Positions 1 to 12,517 of a stretch of DNA of 64,000 nt are shown here, in pieces. The stretch is from Ascidia mentula (taxonomy: Eukaryota > Chordata > Ascidiacea > Phlebobranchia > Ascidiidae). The translations under genes were made by a program, and so were the position numbers. Numbering within the stretch: position 1 is the stretch's first letter; every line of letters begins with the position of its first letter. Where the stretch lies: NCBI GenBank assembly GCA_947561715.1, contig OX387198.1:9176001-9240000 (forward strand). The letters run 5' to 3'. Under the pieces are notes generated by a model. That model made no database searches and had not been told where the DNA came from. It saw nothing but the letters and a program-made list of their open reading frames with translations.

Positions 1-294
1 TTTGGACAACAACTCTTGACATTGGAACATGGTGAGTCAATCTTACTGGCCAAATCCCTGGTGTTGGCATTTAGTGATAGATTTCGCCGGATAATGGACT
101 GGTCCAGTAATGCTATAGACTGTGATAGTGGGCAGAGAATGGAGACTCTTGATGAAGTTGAGCGACAACTATATCGCTTGGGACAGAAGTCCTTGCAAAG
201 TTTTCAGCAATGGGAGGTTGGGGAGAGCAGAAAGCTGGAAACTTCAGAATTTGTTTCACGGCATAGAAAGCGAAAACGAGATGCAGTGGATTGA
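1..294 (+). CDS. 3'-terminal exon of an unidentified basic-tailed protein
   Basis: An open frame runs in from base 1 (reading Phe-Gly-Gln-Gln-Leu) and stops with TGA at 292-294, so only the last ~97 residues are visible. The visible part is helical-looking (ILLAKSLVLAFSDRFRRIMDW), then polar, and ends in a cluster of basic residues (RHRKRKRD), which suggests a nuclear or nucleolar protein. I do not recognise the family. An AATAAA signal at 294-299 overlaps the last base of the stop codon. The next gene, UTP6, begins about 310 bases downstream on the same strand. The frame and 3' end are secure; the identity is unknown. Confidence 0.7.
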   Translation, partial: FGQQLLTLEHGESILLAKSLVLAFSDRFRRIMDWSSNAIDCDSGQRMETLDEVERQLYRLGQKSLQSFQQWEVGESRKLETSEFVSRHRKRKRDAVD

Positions 295-605
295 ATAAAA
301 ACAGTAAAATAAAAGCAAGAAAATACAATGGCAACCTGGAATTCTAACTTTTTTGTGTTAAAGATACACTAGAGGGCAGAGATTGGGATGTTCATAAATA
401 AGATCATCCTCTCTTCACAAGTGTATACATATGATTGTTGGCTTATTTTCAATCATACAGCATCAGTCTTTTGTCGTTTTCTTGTAAACTAGTTAAAATT
501 ACACATGTATATAATTTATTTAAGCATTCTACATTTTTTTATGTTTTTCATAATCTTTGTTAGGTAAGTTAATTTAATCTTGAACCATCATCAAAAATTT
601 ACAAG

Positions 606-3473
606 ATGGCTGAAAATGTGCATCACTGGACCGAGCAAATGCTTCCTGAGTTGGAGCAAATGCACAGAGTAAATTTATTCACAGACAAAGAAGTATGTAC
701 ATATTGTGTTTTGTTTGTTTACGTATTTTAGTATTCACACCTACTTTTTTGTATATTTAGGTGAAAGCCATTATTAAGAAAAGAACTGCCCACGAATACA
801 AACTTGTTCGTCGAACAAAAGACAAAAAAGATTTTCTGGCATACATACAGTATGAGGTAAATCTTTTGGATCTCATTCATAAACGCAGAAAAAGGGAAAA
901 CTACTATTTCAAAAAGGACGAAATTGAATTTGCCATTGTAGCTCGAATTCACAGGTGATATGTTGTGTGGTGTTGTGATGACTGTCGTTTGACAAACATT
1001 GATATTAATGCGTATATTTCTTGGTTAATTTTACAAACAGACTTTTTAAACAAGCTACATTTCGATGGGCTGGTGATTTAAAACTTTGGTTTTCCCATGC
1101 TCAGTTCTGCATTAAGTGGAAAAAAAGAGTTCAACTGAGCAAGGTCTGCACCAGATTGTTGCAGGTAAAGTGATTATTATTTTGTAAAGCCTCTGTCCAT
1201 AAAACATGTCATTAAACTCCAGTGACTACCATGTTAAGTTATTTTTTCTGTGCATCTTGTATGTCTGCAACACACATCAAATTTTGGCCATATTCTCTAG
1301 GTCCATGGAAACAAGTCTAAAATTTGGGTCCTTGCAGCAAAGTGGCAACTTGAGTGCAGTGACTCAGTAGAAGCTTCCAGAGCAATATTTCTTCAGGCAC
1401 TTAAAAGTTTTCCAACAAGCCAATATATTTGGTTGGAGTACTTTAGAGCCGAGCTTTTATACTTGGAAAAGATCAACCAAAGACTTTTTTTGCTTTCTGG
1501 TGAACGTGTTGCCGGTGTTGATAGCAGGTGAAAAGATGAGATAGTAATATATGGTACAATACATATGCTTTTTCAAAAGTAATACACATATGCTTTTTCT
1601 GCAGTATGGGAACAAACGAAGCCATTTTATTGAAAGGAGGTGCAGTTAAAATTGTTTACAAAAATGCTGTGGCAGCTATTGGTGACAATGTAGATTTCCA
1701 AATTAATATTATGGAAGTTGCTGCATTGTTCACATCTTCAATACCATGTGCTGAGCAGATTGTGCAAGACCTTGCAGATGACCTCAAAACAAAGTATAGC
1801 AATAATGCCAAGGCACTGGCGGCTGTTGCTAAACTACCCTTAAAAAGTGAAATTGGTAAGATACCAAGTATGCTCTGCTTTTAATATTTTTTTTTTCTAT
1901 TTGTGATGATGATAATGGCACTTGCATAAAAGGTCTGCTCGGGTACAAGTTTTACTACTAGTTTAACATATTTAAAAAAACACATAAACAGGTCATTATA
2001 TTTACAGCAAATTGTTAACATTTTGGTTTGCTAAAATTTTGTATTTGTATTTCTGCTAAAAAAATTTTTTATGTTTATTCGACAGATTCAGGATCACCAT
2101 TTTTTGTAAATGAGACCGAAAAAAGAGAAGACTTGTGCTGTCAGGAATTTGAAAAGGCAATGAAATGTCTCAACACAATTGAAATGTGGGGAGAATATTT
2201 TGATTTTCTTAACGCCCTTTATAACGACAGTTTAACCCAAACATCTCAAAAATGGAAACGACTGAACATGTTGCGAAAATCGAGGTTTTTTACTTTTGCC
2301 TACTCTGCCCATAGCTCCGACAAACTTAATTCAGACAGATACTGTGTTTTTGTCAACCATTTACTTGCCAATGGTTGTTTGGACGAAGCACTGAAAGTGA
2401 TCAAGAATGCTTATGAAAAGCTTCAAGATGCCATTTTATTCACAAATCTGACAAAGATTTCCTTCTTAGTTTCTCAAACCAATCCTTCGCTTGTTGATAA
2501 AAATGACCTGTTGGGACAGTTTCTTTCTATGAAGTGCAATTCACAAGGAAACACTATGAAACAACTGGGAACTTTTTGGCTGCAACATGCGATAATGATG
2601 AACGAATATGACATGGCTAAACAGATTATAAAAAGTATCATTCATAAATGTGGAAAGGATGAATCAATTGAATGCCAACAGTTGTATTGGAAGTGGATTG
2701 CAGGAACCAAGGGATTGTTGGATTTGTATGAGGTATGCAATAAATATCAAGGAATAATATTTTAATAAAAACCTGAAATCCAAACTAGTTACTCCAAAGA
2801 ATCACGATTCATTTGCTGTGAGACAGCCATTATTATGAAAAGAACTGCCCATGAATACAAACTTGTTCGTCGAAAATGACAAAAAAGATTTTCTTGCATA
2901 ACTGGTTATTTCAAAGAATCACTTCGATTCATTTGCTGTGAGACATATCTGCTTTAATCCTCATGGTCTTGTTATCATGTGTGGTTGTTTGAAATATTTG
3001 CTGTAAATAGCAAATTTTATAGGTATAATAAAAGTTATGGAGCACAATTAGAAAGCACCGTTGCATATATCCAAAGCCCAATTTTAACTTGTTTATCTGA
3101 TTATTTGGTTTTGGATGATTAGTGGTTGTGGAATTGTACTCATTCACACAACTGATTGTACTCTTTTGAATTACAGCTGTTTAAGGAAAGTACACCTCTA
3201 CTGCAAAAGCCAACGCTGAAGCAGTACAGATGCGTGTTGGGTGTAGTGAGTTGTTTTGATGCCCCGAAAGTTGCCTTCCAATTTTACGAAAATGCCTTAG
3301 ATCACTACGGGTCAAGCGATCCAGATATCTGGATTGAATTTATCAAGTTGAAGGAGAGACAGGGCGGCCAAGATGCGATGGATGTTGGCAAAATTTATTG
3401 GCGCGCAATGAAGACCCTAGAACCGGCACTAACGGAAAAGTTCATTGGGTGTTACACGTTGTTAAATTTGTAA
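606..3473 (+). CDS. UTP6: U3 snoRNA-associated protein 6 (UTP6, small-subunit processome)
   Basis: Seven exons: 606-692, 761-954, 1041-1164, 1301-1527, 1605-1855, 2086-2732, 3177-3473, giving 608 residues; human UTP6 is about 600. The N-terminus (M-A-E-N-V-H-H-W, then LPELEQMHRVNLFTDKE) and the block FLAYIQYEVNLLDLIHKRR followed by YYFKKDEIEFAIVARIHRLF are diagnostic of UTP6. The middle has HAT (half-a-TPR) repeats such as the W-F-S-H-A-Q-F-C-I-K-W and IWVLAAKWQLE segments. UTP6 is a subunit of the UTP-B module of the nucleolar small-subunit processome and acts in 18S pre-rRNA processing. The start is the first ATG before a perfect family N-terminus. Intron 6 carries a decayed copy of exon 2 (see 2826-2900). 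Read-through of exon 6 would stop at 2765, inside an AATAAA. Confidence 0.95.
2826..2900 (+). pseudogene. Decayed copy of UTP6 exon 2 inside UTP6 intron 6
   Basis: The stretch reproduces exon 2 bases 767-844 (encoding A-I-I-K-K-R-T-A-H-E-Y-K-L-V-R-R... to FLAY) with only a few substitutions and a net 3-base deletion. The frame now hits TGA right after the Val-Arg-Arg codons. It is flanked by direct repeats of about 40 bases of ordinary intron sequence (2787-2825 and 2903-2945, sharing GATTCATTTGCTGTGAGACA). It has no usable splice sites. The layout suggests a templated insertion during repair that duplicated the target site, rather than exon shuffling in use. Confidence 0.85.
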
Positions 3474-4011
3474 CCGATGCAAGTTTTCGCAATAAAATGG
3501 TATTTGTGAAAGCAAAAGTGTAGTATGGATTCTCCAGCTGTCAAGAGTGACTTTTTGTCGTACACTTTCGAAAAAAGTTAACGCCAACCCTCTTGTTTTG
3601 TTTTTTTAAATCAAGGAACGTCTGTTTACAATGTTGCCTCGTTGGCGCAATGAGCTTCCGCTATTGTCAGTTTCTCACCGAAGTGAACAAATCAAGGTAC
3701 CAACAAAATCGCACAACTGTACGATAGTATTTTAACCACAAAATCAAAGCAGTTAGTAAAATATGTTAAGTACAAAATATTTTGGGAAACACTGTTTTCG
3801 TACTTCTGCAATGAATGATGTTGTGTGTTGTGACGTATTAGGTCTCAAATCACAAAATTCACAACGTTTGTCTGCGCAGTGCTTGCTTTCCCAGCATAAC
3901 TAGTATTAGTGTTTGTCACAATAATGTAAAAAAGTATTATACTTGCAGATATTAATTAAATATCACAGTTATTCAAATGATGGTGTAGGCTCGCACAGCA
4001 AATCGACGAGA

Positions 4012-5886
<1,875 letters not shown>

Positions 5887-6538
5887 AATTGAATAATTCC
5901 TAATGACTGATTGCACATATATTCGATGTATACGTTTTAAGTGTCAGTAATCTGTTTTTACTGGCATGAAGGGCATATATAAAGTATGGTGCTTCTATTT
6001 GCTTGAATGTATTATTTTTCTGGCTTGCAACTTTCACCATCACATAAAAAGAAACCATTTTTTACCTATAACTAACACAAAGAATGCTTGATAAAAAAAA
6101 TGTGGTGTAATACTGTAGCTGTTGAAATTTATCTGGAAAACACTTTTCACCTTTTACTTTCATGTGTTATTTATTACTGCTTTTATCCAGTGTACAAAAG
6201 TTTGATGAATGCGTTATTGATCGTATAGAAAATACACCTTTATGTAACACAAAGTGAGTAGGCATTTCTATTTTTCTAAATCATAGATTACCGAAAAATG
6301 ATTTTTGTTTGGAAAATGTTCCCCTGACTCCGAAGGGAAAGTATTGTACTGCAGTTCACGGAGGAGTACAAAGTTGTTGGGCTTTCGAAAGTGTGTTTGT
6401 TTTGATTTGACGCAATTAACATAGACATTTGAAAGTGTGCGAACCCATAAAGTATCCATTGTAGGCAAGTTCGGTTAAAATCTATATACGATATAACAAC
6501 TTGACAAGACGGAGATACCGAGGTTGCTTGTGTTTTAG
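5887..6538. other. YIPF3 3' flank, no gene seen
   Basis: AT-rich sequence holding the presumed YIPF3 3' UTR. Open frames on the minus strand here have no family resemblance and partly run into the mobile element. The last seven bases (6532-6538, GTTTTAG) are the left target-site duplication of the next element. Confidence 0.5.
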
Positions 6539-8485
6539 CATAGTATACTCTTATGGTAGTGCAACCATTGTCTCCGTCACGCATGACTTCCAGGAGATCA
6601 AATGCGACTTTTTGCATACGAAGAGATAGGAAACTCGCATATAAATTGGAATTACTTAAAACGTGGGTAGAATTTCGAGCTGAATTTTTAGTATGTTAAA
6701 GTTAGTTCTATATTGATTCCATTAACTAAAAATATTAAATATTTCCTACCCTTCTTTCCGAGGTACGGTGATGTTTTGTTGATTAGTTTTTTGGACATCA
6801 TGTGTGAATGGAAGTTTTAAAGTGTAAGTGTACCACCTTACGTAATATTTGGTTTAAGTATGTATCAACGTACCTGTGTTGACGTAATAAATCTAGTGAC
6901 GTAATCATGACGTCATTTTACAGGCAGAAATATGGTTATAAGGTATCCTATAGTGTAAAAATGCGTTTTTTTAGCTATTGTGATTTTCATGCAAGATTCA
7001 ATTCCTAACTACAAGCAATTATGCAAACAATATAGATCATCAGATGACCAAAGGTCGAAATGCTTTGGGGCTGCTTGCTCTGAAATAATGTTTGTGAAAC
7101 TGGTGAAGCCTGTCACAGACAAAAATATTTTGAAAAACTTGAAGAATACACATACAAATTTTTGTAATATGATATGTTTCATAATCACCTACAGTTTTTT
7201 CTATGTGAGTTAGCTTGTTGTGTAGATGTAATCTTGTGTGTATTTGCCATACATAAACATACTTATGAATTCTTTTAGGTTGTTGTTTACAAAATTCACA
7301 GTGTGGGGAAACAAAACTAGATAAAAAAATAAGCAATACATAATGTGCCTGTTAACTTAGATTCAAAAATGTATTTTTCAAAGAAGCTTTGGGTTTCATG
7401 TTGTTGAAATATATTCTGATGCTAGCATGAAATGAGTATTTCCTTTGCAATTGTACATAAACAAAGTATCCTGTTTACTTTTTGTGTGGTGATTGGTTTT
7501 ACTAGACAGGAGTTAGTCATACATTTTGATTTATAATTTATTATCATACCATACACCATACAACTTACAATAATTTTAATATATGAACACATTAAATGTT
7601 TTCATCAGAGACAGAATTCAAATGATATAAATTTCTGGAGGTTGGTACAAAAATCTTGTTTCTTCATCTGAGAATCCTGTAGATTGTCTGAATTTTTTTT
7701 ACTTCTGTCTTGTTCTGGCAAAATAGGATGTGATAAGTTGGACATACAAATTTAGTCAAGGAAGACAGATTAAGTAGAGTTTTACTTTAAACTGCAACAT
7801 GCGAACTTGTGACATAATACCACAATCTACTAATTTTGTTTGGTCACTTAATTAGTTTTTGATACATATTCACACATCAAATGATCAAACCCTATGAAAA
7901 TATTACATCAAGATGTAAGATACATGCAAAAATAGATTAGCAGCACATTTATAAATATCTGAAGACCCAGAATAACTTCAAAATATAGTCTACTTATGGC
8001 AGACTACGTTATTTTGCCTTAAAATGTCTTTTTACAACAAACAAAGCGGTTTTAGCCATATCAGTACTAACAAACTACGTCATGATTACGTCACAGTTAG
8101 ATTACGTCAGCACAGGCATGTTGAAACACACTTAACAACAAAAACAAATGTAAAGGGGCATACTTACGCTTTTTAATTCCATTTGCACACGGCCTTCAAA
8201 AAATTCTTCAGAAAAACGATGCGTTATTTCAAAAAAGGAAATGATTTATTTTTTATTTTTTTACCCATTTGAATCAGTATAATACTTATTTTAACATACT
8301 AAAAATTCAGCTCGAAATTCTACCCACGTTTTTAGTAATTCGAATTTATATGTAAGTTTCCTATCTCTTCGTATGCAAAAAGTCGCATTTGATCTCCTGG
8401 AAATCATGCGTGACGGAGTTTCCCACAGACAATAAAACAAACAAAGAAAAGAGGAGCCGTTGCACTACCATAAGAGTATACTATG
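6539..8485. mobile_element. Non-autonomous DNA element with ~400-base inverted arms and 7-base TSD
   Basis: The ends are perfect inverted copies: CATAGTATACTCTTATGG at 6539-6556 and its reverse complement ending at 8485. GTTTTAG is directly repeated on both sides (6532-6538 and 8486-8492). Beyond the tips, the arms stay alignable for roughly 400 bases: 6539 to about 6925 against about 8075 to 8485. Strongly matched blocks are ATGCGTGACGGAG, GATCTCCTGG, AAGTCGCATTTGATC, CTACCCACGTTTT and the TGACGTAATCATGACG core. Within the right arm an extra ~40 bases are present near 8415-8460. The ~1.15-kb centre has no open frame longer than about 100 codons and no transposase signature. This is a foldback-like or very large MITE-like element mobilised in trans. 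Confidence 0.85.
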
Positions 8486-8938
8486 GTTTTAGTCAGAAAA
8501 ATGCTTTTTTTGTTAAGTGCCGTCATACATTTTCGATTGATGTTAAACATCGAGAGAAAAAGGTGTTAAAAGGATATATTTGTTTTTAATGAACTCGTTG
8601 TCTTTCTATATTTTACCATAAAATACTAAAACATTCTATGATATTACCCAAAACTCCAAAAAAGAAGTCCGTAATAACGTTGTTACGGTCGAACAACGCC
8701 AAGCCTCCACGCCACCGAAGCGTAACAAAATCGCTTACACATTTAATTTTAAAACCGAAATCCGTTTTAAAGACTGACACTTGTTCAAAACTGTTTTTGC
8801 AGGCCTGTTATTTGCCATATTGGACTGGTATTAGGTCACCTAAATAATACTATATGTTTTAGCTTTGTCTTGTTAAAGTGTTTTATTTTAGAGCTGTTTG
8901 TCTTCGCTTTGTTTTATATGCGCTAGCAACGTTTTGAC
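8486..8938. other. HYLS1 5' flank, no gene seen
   Basis: AT-rich spacer between the transposable element and HYLS1. It presumably holds the HYLS1 promoter and 5' UTR. The open frame at 8638-8847 has no recognisable protein features. Confidence 0.4.
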
Positions 8939-10703
8939 ATGGATTCCATTGAATTTTCCGACAATGAAATCAAGAGTCAGCTAGCAGCTTTAGGGTACAC
9001 AAATGTATCAGAATCCAGGATGAGACAGTTCAAAAAAGGTTTGTCCTGAAAACTTCTGGTTTGAAGTCACTTTCATAGTTTAAATTTGTATCCTTTTTCA
9101 TAATTTTAGATTTGCACCGTTTGATTGAGCATGATAGATCTATGAGTGGAAGTTCATCATGGTTTACTGGAGTATCATCGCCAAGCTCTAACTCTGGTAA
9201 ATGTTTTTAATTGTTCTGGGTCTCTGTTTTCATTGGATTATAGAGTAACAATATTTTATTTTTTGTTTAGATTTTAGTGAGAGCGACAAACACAAGCTGT
9301 CTGGTATGTCTTATCCTGCGACTTCACTTAACCGTTTTCAACCTCATATAAAGGTATTTAAAGTTTCTACAAAAACCAGAGGAAAAACTAACCTCTAACA
9401 TAACCTATAGGTGGCACCTCGACCACAGAGATCAACAGACTCATTGGATACGCAAGAATTGTCAAAGACAACTGATCTTTCACTACAAAGCTCAGCCCAG
9501 GACAAGGTAACAATTTAAATAAATTGATGTAATTAATATGTTCAAGTTTATCTGCTCACACCTACTTGGTTTGCATTTAACTAGGAGAATTTTGAGGTGC
9601 CACAACCCAGACACTATGAATACACACTACCTAAGAATGTTGACACACCAGCATCTTCATCCCACTTTGTGACCGACTCCTCACAGCAAGAATCAGACAG
9701 TGAATCTATTGACAGCACATCCAATCTCCCAGGGAGGGTCATTAGAAAAAGAAAAGTGTTAAGGTGTGGATATAATTTTTGTGATCCAGTTAATCTGTTT
9801 TCTCAAATGTCAAATGTTTGTTACATCCTTAAAGGAAGCAAAGTGATGGCACACCACGAATTTATGATGAATCCTTGATAAAAGACAGGCAGGGAACCTA
9901 TAGAATGCACAACCTATCAGTAGATGATTCAGATCCGAGGTTGTTCCAGCCATCACAGAGGCACAACCTTCCTCCCCGTCCTCACAGTGCCCGACCCACG
10001 GTATGCTTTTTAATGCTCCAAAAATTAAAATTTTTAAAAAAGTTGTACCACATGTATTTCAGTTCAAAAAAGATGTGAACTTTGAAGCATTTGTGGGTCC
10101 TGACCAACCACCATCATGTAAGAATTTTTTGGATCTGTTTGTTATTTGAAGTTACATGATATTAAACAACACACTTGCAATTTAGACATAAGACCCAACA
10201 CCAGTCATCCACATACCAGAAATATCAAAAAGACTGACCCAGTAAACAGGTGATTTTGTAACTACATACTTTGGTACTGATTCTTGTTTTAAAGATAAAT
10301 TGCTGTAGTATTGAAACACTCTATATATAAACAGCAGAATGAAAATTCCCAATATTTTTACATGCCAGATATCATCAATACAAAGATTTCTGGACAAATG
10401 TGAAGGCACCGGGGGAAAAATCACATAAGGATCTTCGCTGGGAAGTTAAAGCACAGATGATGTACAAAGAGGAACCTGCACCTGTAAGTTTATCTTATTT
10501 GAAAACAACACAAACTTTCCTTACTTATCAAAAAATTTTCGAAGTAAAACTTTCAATAACTATGTACACAGAAACCACAACGAGTATACGTTCCCAATAC
10601 TTATGTGGTCCCGACCAGCAAAAAGCGCTCAGCCTTGCGCTGGGAAGTAAGACATGCAATGGAAAGAGGCTTGCCCGTGCCAACTGCATTTGATGTTTAC
10701 TAA
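8939..10703 (+). CDS. HYLS1: HYLS1, centriolar/ciliogenesis protein
   Basis: Ten exons: 8939-9038, 9110-9196, 9271-9353, 9411-9506, 9585-9763, 9835-10000, 10063-10117, 10186-10249, 10369-10483, 10572-10703; 358 residues, against about 300 in human. Two family blocks decide it. The first is a mid-protein [20 protein letters not shown] segment, matching the human KRKVLR-K-DG motif. The second is the C-terminal HYLS1 box, [20 protein letters not shown]...[23 protein letters not shown], with its twin L/LRWEV repeats. The rest is low-complexity and Ser-rich. HYLS1 is a centriole component needed for cilium assembly, and the C-terminal box is the part mutated in hydrolethalus syndrome (family knowledge). 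The poly(A) signal is at 10764-10769. It is convergent with BABAM1. Confidence 0.94.
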
Positions 10704-10763
10704 CTGTGAATGTATTATTTTTCACCTATATTTGCTTTCACATTTCTAAGTCGTGCTTTTTGA

Positions 10764-10769
10764 AATAAA
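10764..10769 (+). terminator. HYLS1 poly(A) signal
   Basis: AATAAA 61 bases past the HYLS1 stop codon; the only canonical hexamer close to it. Confidence 0.6.
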
Positions 10770-11106
10770 AGATGTTATAGTGCAATGCAGGGTGGTTTAT
10801 TATAAGCATTGGTCAAATAAATTTGCTGTATTAACACTAAAATCATTTGAGAAAGATTATTTTAAGTGCTTGCTATAATTGAAAGAAAGTGAAGACAGGT
10901 TTCTTCCTCCATGCAAAGTATCAGTAAACAATTTGAAAAATTTTCAGGCTTTTCTAATAACAAATTTTCATTGGTTCCGGTGAATATTGGACTGCACTAT
11001 CTTCCCACAACACAAGTACAGTAAATAGATGGTTGACCAGATACAAATCGCCTCTTCTGGCAAAGCAACTGTGACACTTTTCAATATGTATATATATGAA
11101 AAGAAT

Positions 11107-12517
11107 CTATTCTTGGTTGTGAATTTCATAGGTGAAGTTTGTTGGTTGTCGCTGCCTTTGAAGTGGGTGTGCCAGTAACTTTGCCATAGCATTGTAAAGC
11201 AAAGACATGCTTCCTTCCAAACCCACTTCAAGGACATAGGAACTTCCATTTGCATCCAACTGACATAGGCTTGTGAATATTTCCTAAATAGTACAGTTTT
11301 TTGTAAAAGTTGACCTTTAACATGGAAAAAAACCTGCAAAATAATGTCATTTACCGTGACAAGATTTTCTTCTGTTGGCTCATCATGAATGTACACAGAG
11401 TCAACAAAAAAATAAGGACTTTTCATCAATTTTTGAAAGCTCTGCAAACAATTTTTAGGCTATTATTCTTGTTCGTTATAAAGGCCTTGTACAAGAAACA
11501 AAATAGGGCAAAAAATGATATGTATAAATAAAAGCTAATAAAAATCCAATTCACCTCCTGCCCATTTAGAAATTCCAACTTGGATCCAGATCGCCCATAT
11601 ACAAAAATAAGGCGAACCACATAAGAAGGTGCAACTTGTGAAGGATTCTTCACAACAGGCAAGGTAACATGCTTTTCTATTTGGTCAAACAACTGTGAGA
11701 TGTTAACGGAGCATTGTGCATCTATATCACTGTGCTTCCCAACTTTTGGTGTGTTGCTTATGTCTTGCATCATAAACATAACATCATTGCCGAGTGTACT
11801 GAAGTCAGATATCTGAAGACAAAATGTATAGTTATATTTCACTAATACTATTTCTACTGTGTTCTGATAACAATCAGATAAATTAACTATCCCATAAAAA
11901 CATGTGAAACTACAACTAGTGGGATCTGACTAGTTCAATTTTTCTACCAATTGAGCATCGTCGTTCAGCATAAAAAGAGAAAATTCATGTCTTTTGTCAA
12001 TCGTTGACTTGGTCATCACAAATTGGCGAATTGCTCCATTTAAAACTTGCATCACTGATGAATGTTTTATCGCTGGCTTTGTCCGACGAAAGTGCTCAGT
12101 GAACATTTTGCTTGAGTGATCAACACAAAGAATCTGCGAAACAAACACTAATAGAATCATGCGAGAGCAAAATAAAAACAGTTTACATACGATTTTTTCA
12201 GGGCAGTTGACTTTAGGAACTGATACATTGTCTTGTGCGCTGGATGACAGTCTTTTCAGAACGACTCTTGGTTTTGGTTCAGGCTTCGGGGATGGTGAGC
12301 GTTGTACTTCAACATTTGTCTCTATAGCGTTCACTTCAAATTGAGACTCTTTGTTTTGGGCTTGATTTGATATATTTGAAGTAGATTGGGGTTGGTCACA
12401 TGTTTTATCTTCCTTATTAACATCATCATGCTCTTGAGGCAACCTTCGTTGCTTTGTTATGTCTGCATAAGAAGGTGGGCCAACGGCCTTTTCTGTGTCA
12501 TTGTTGTTGCTTGCCAT
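11107..12517 (-). CDS. BABAM1: BABAM1/MERIT40, BRCA1-A and BRISC complex subunit
   Basis: Five exons read on the minus strand: 12517-12191, 12133-11948, 11812-11555, 11441-11355, 11283-11107; 344 residues, against about 330 in human. After a disordered Pro/Ser-rich N-terminus (~100 residues) comes VPKVNCPEKI-LCVDHSSKM, the first strand of a von Willebrand A-like fold. It is followed by FVMTKSTIDKRHEFSLFMLNDD, PPYVVR-like APSYVVRLIFVYGRS, KSPYFFVDSVYIHDEPTEEN, and near the end AMAKLLAHPLQR, all family hallmarks. MERIT40 scaffolds the K63-specific deubiquitinase complexes with BRE, BRCC36 and Abraxas/KIAA0157 in DNA-damage signalling (family knowledge). The exon 2 donor (TTG|GTAGAA) was chosen because it keeps the conserved N-D-D-x-x-L to D-F-S spacing. 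Confidence 0.94.

Noticed and set aside
6268-6617. Overlapping minus-strand ORFs of 66 and 109 codons
   Set aside because: They lie across the border of the inverted-arm element and have no coding character.
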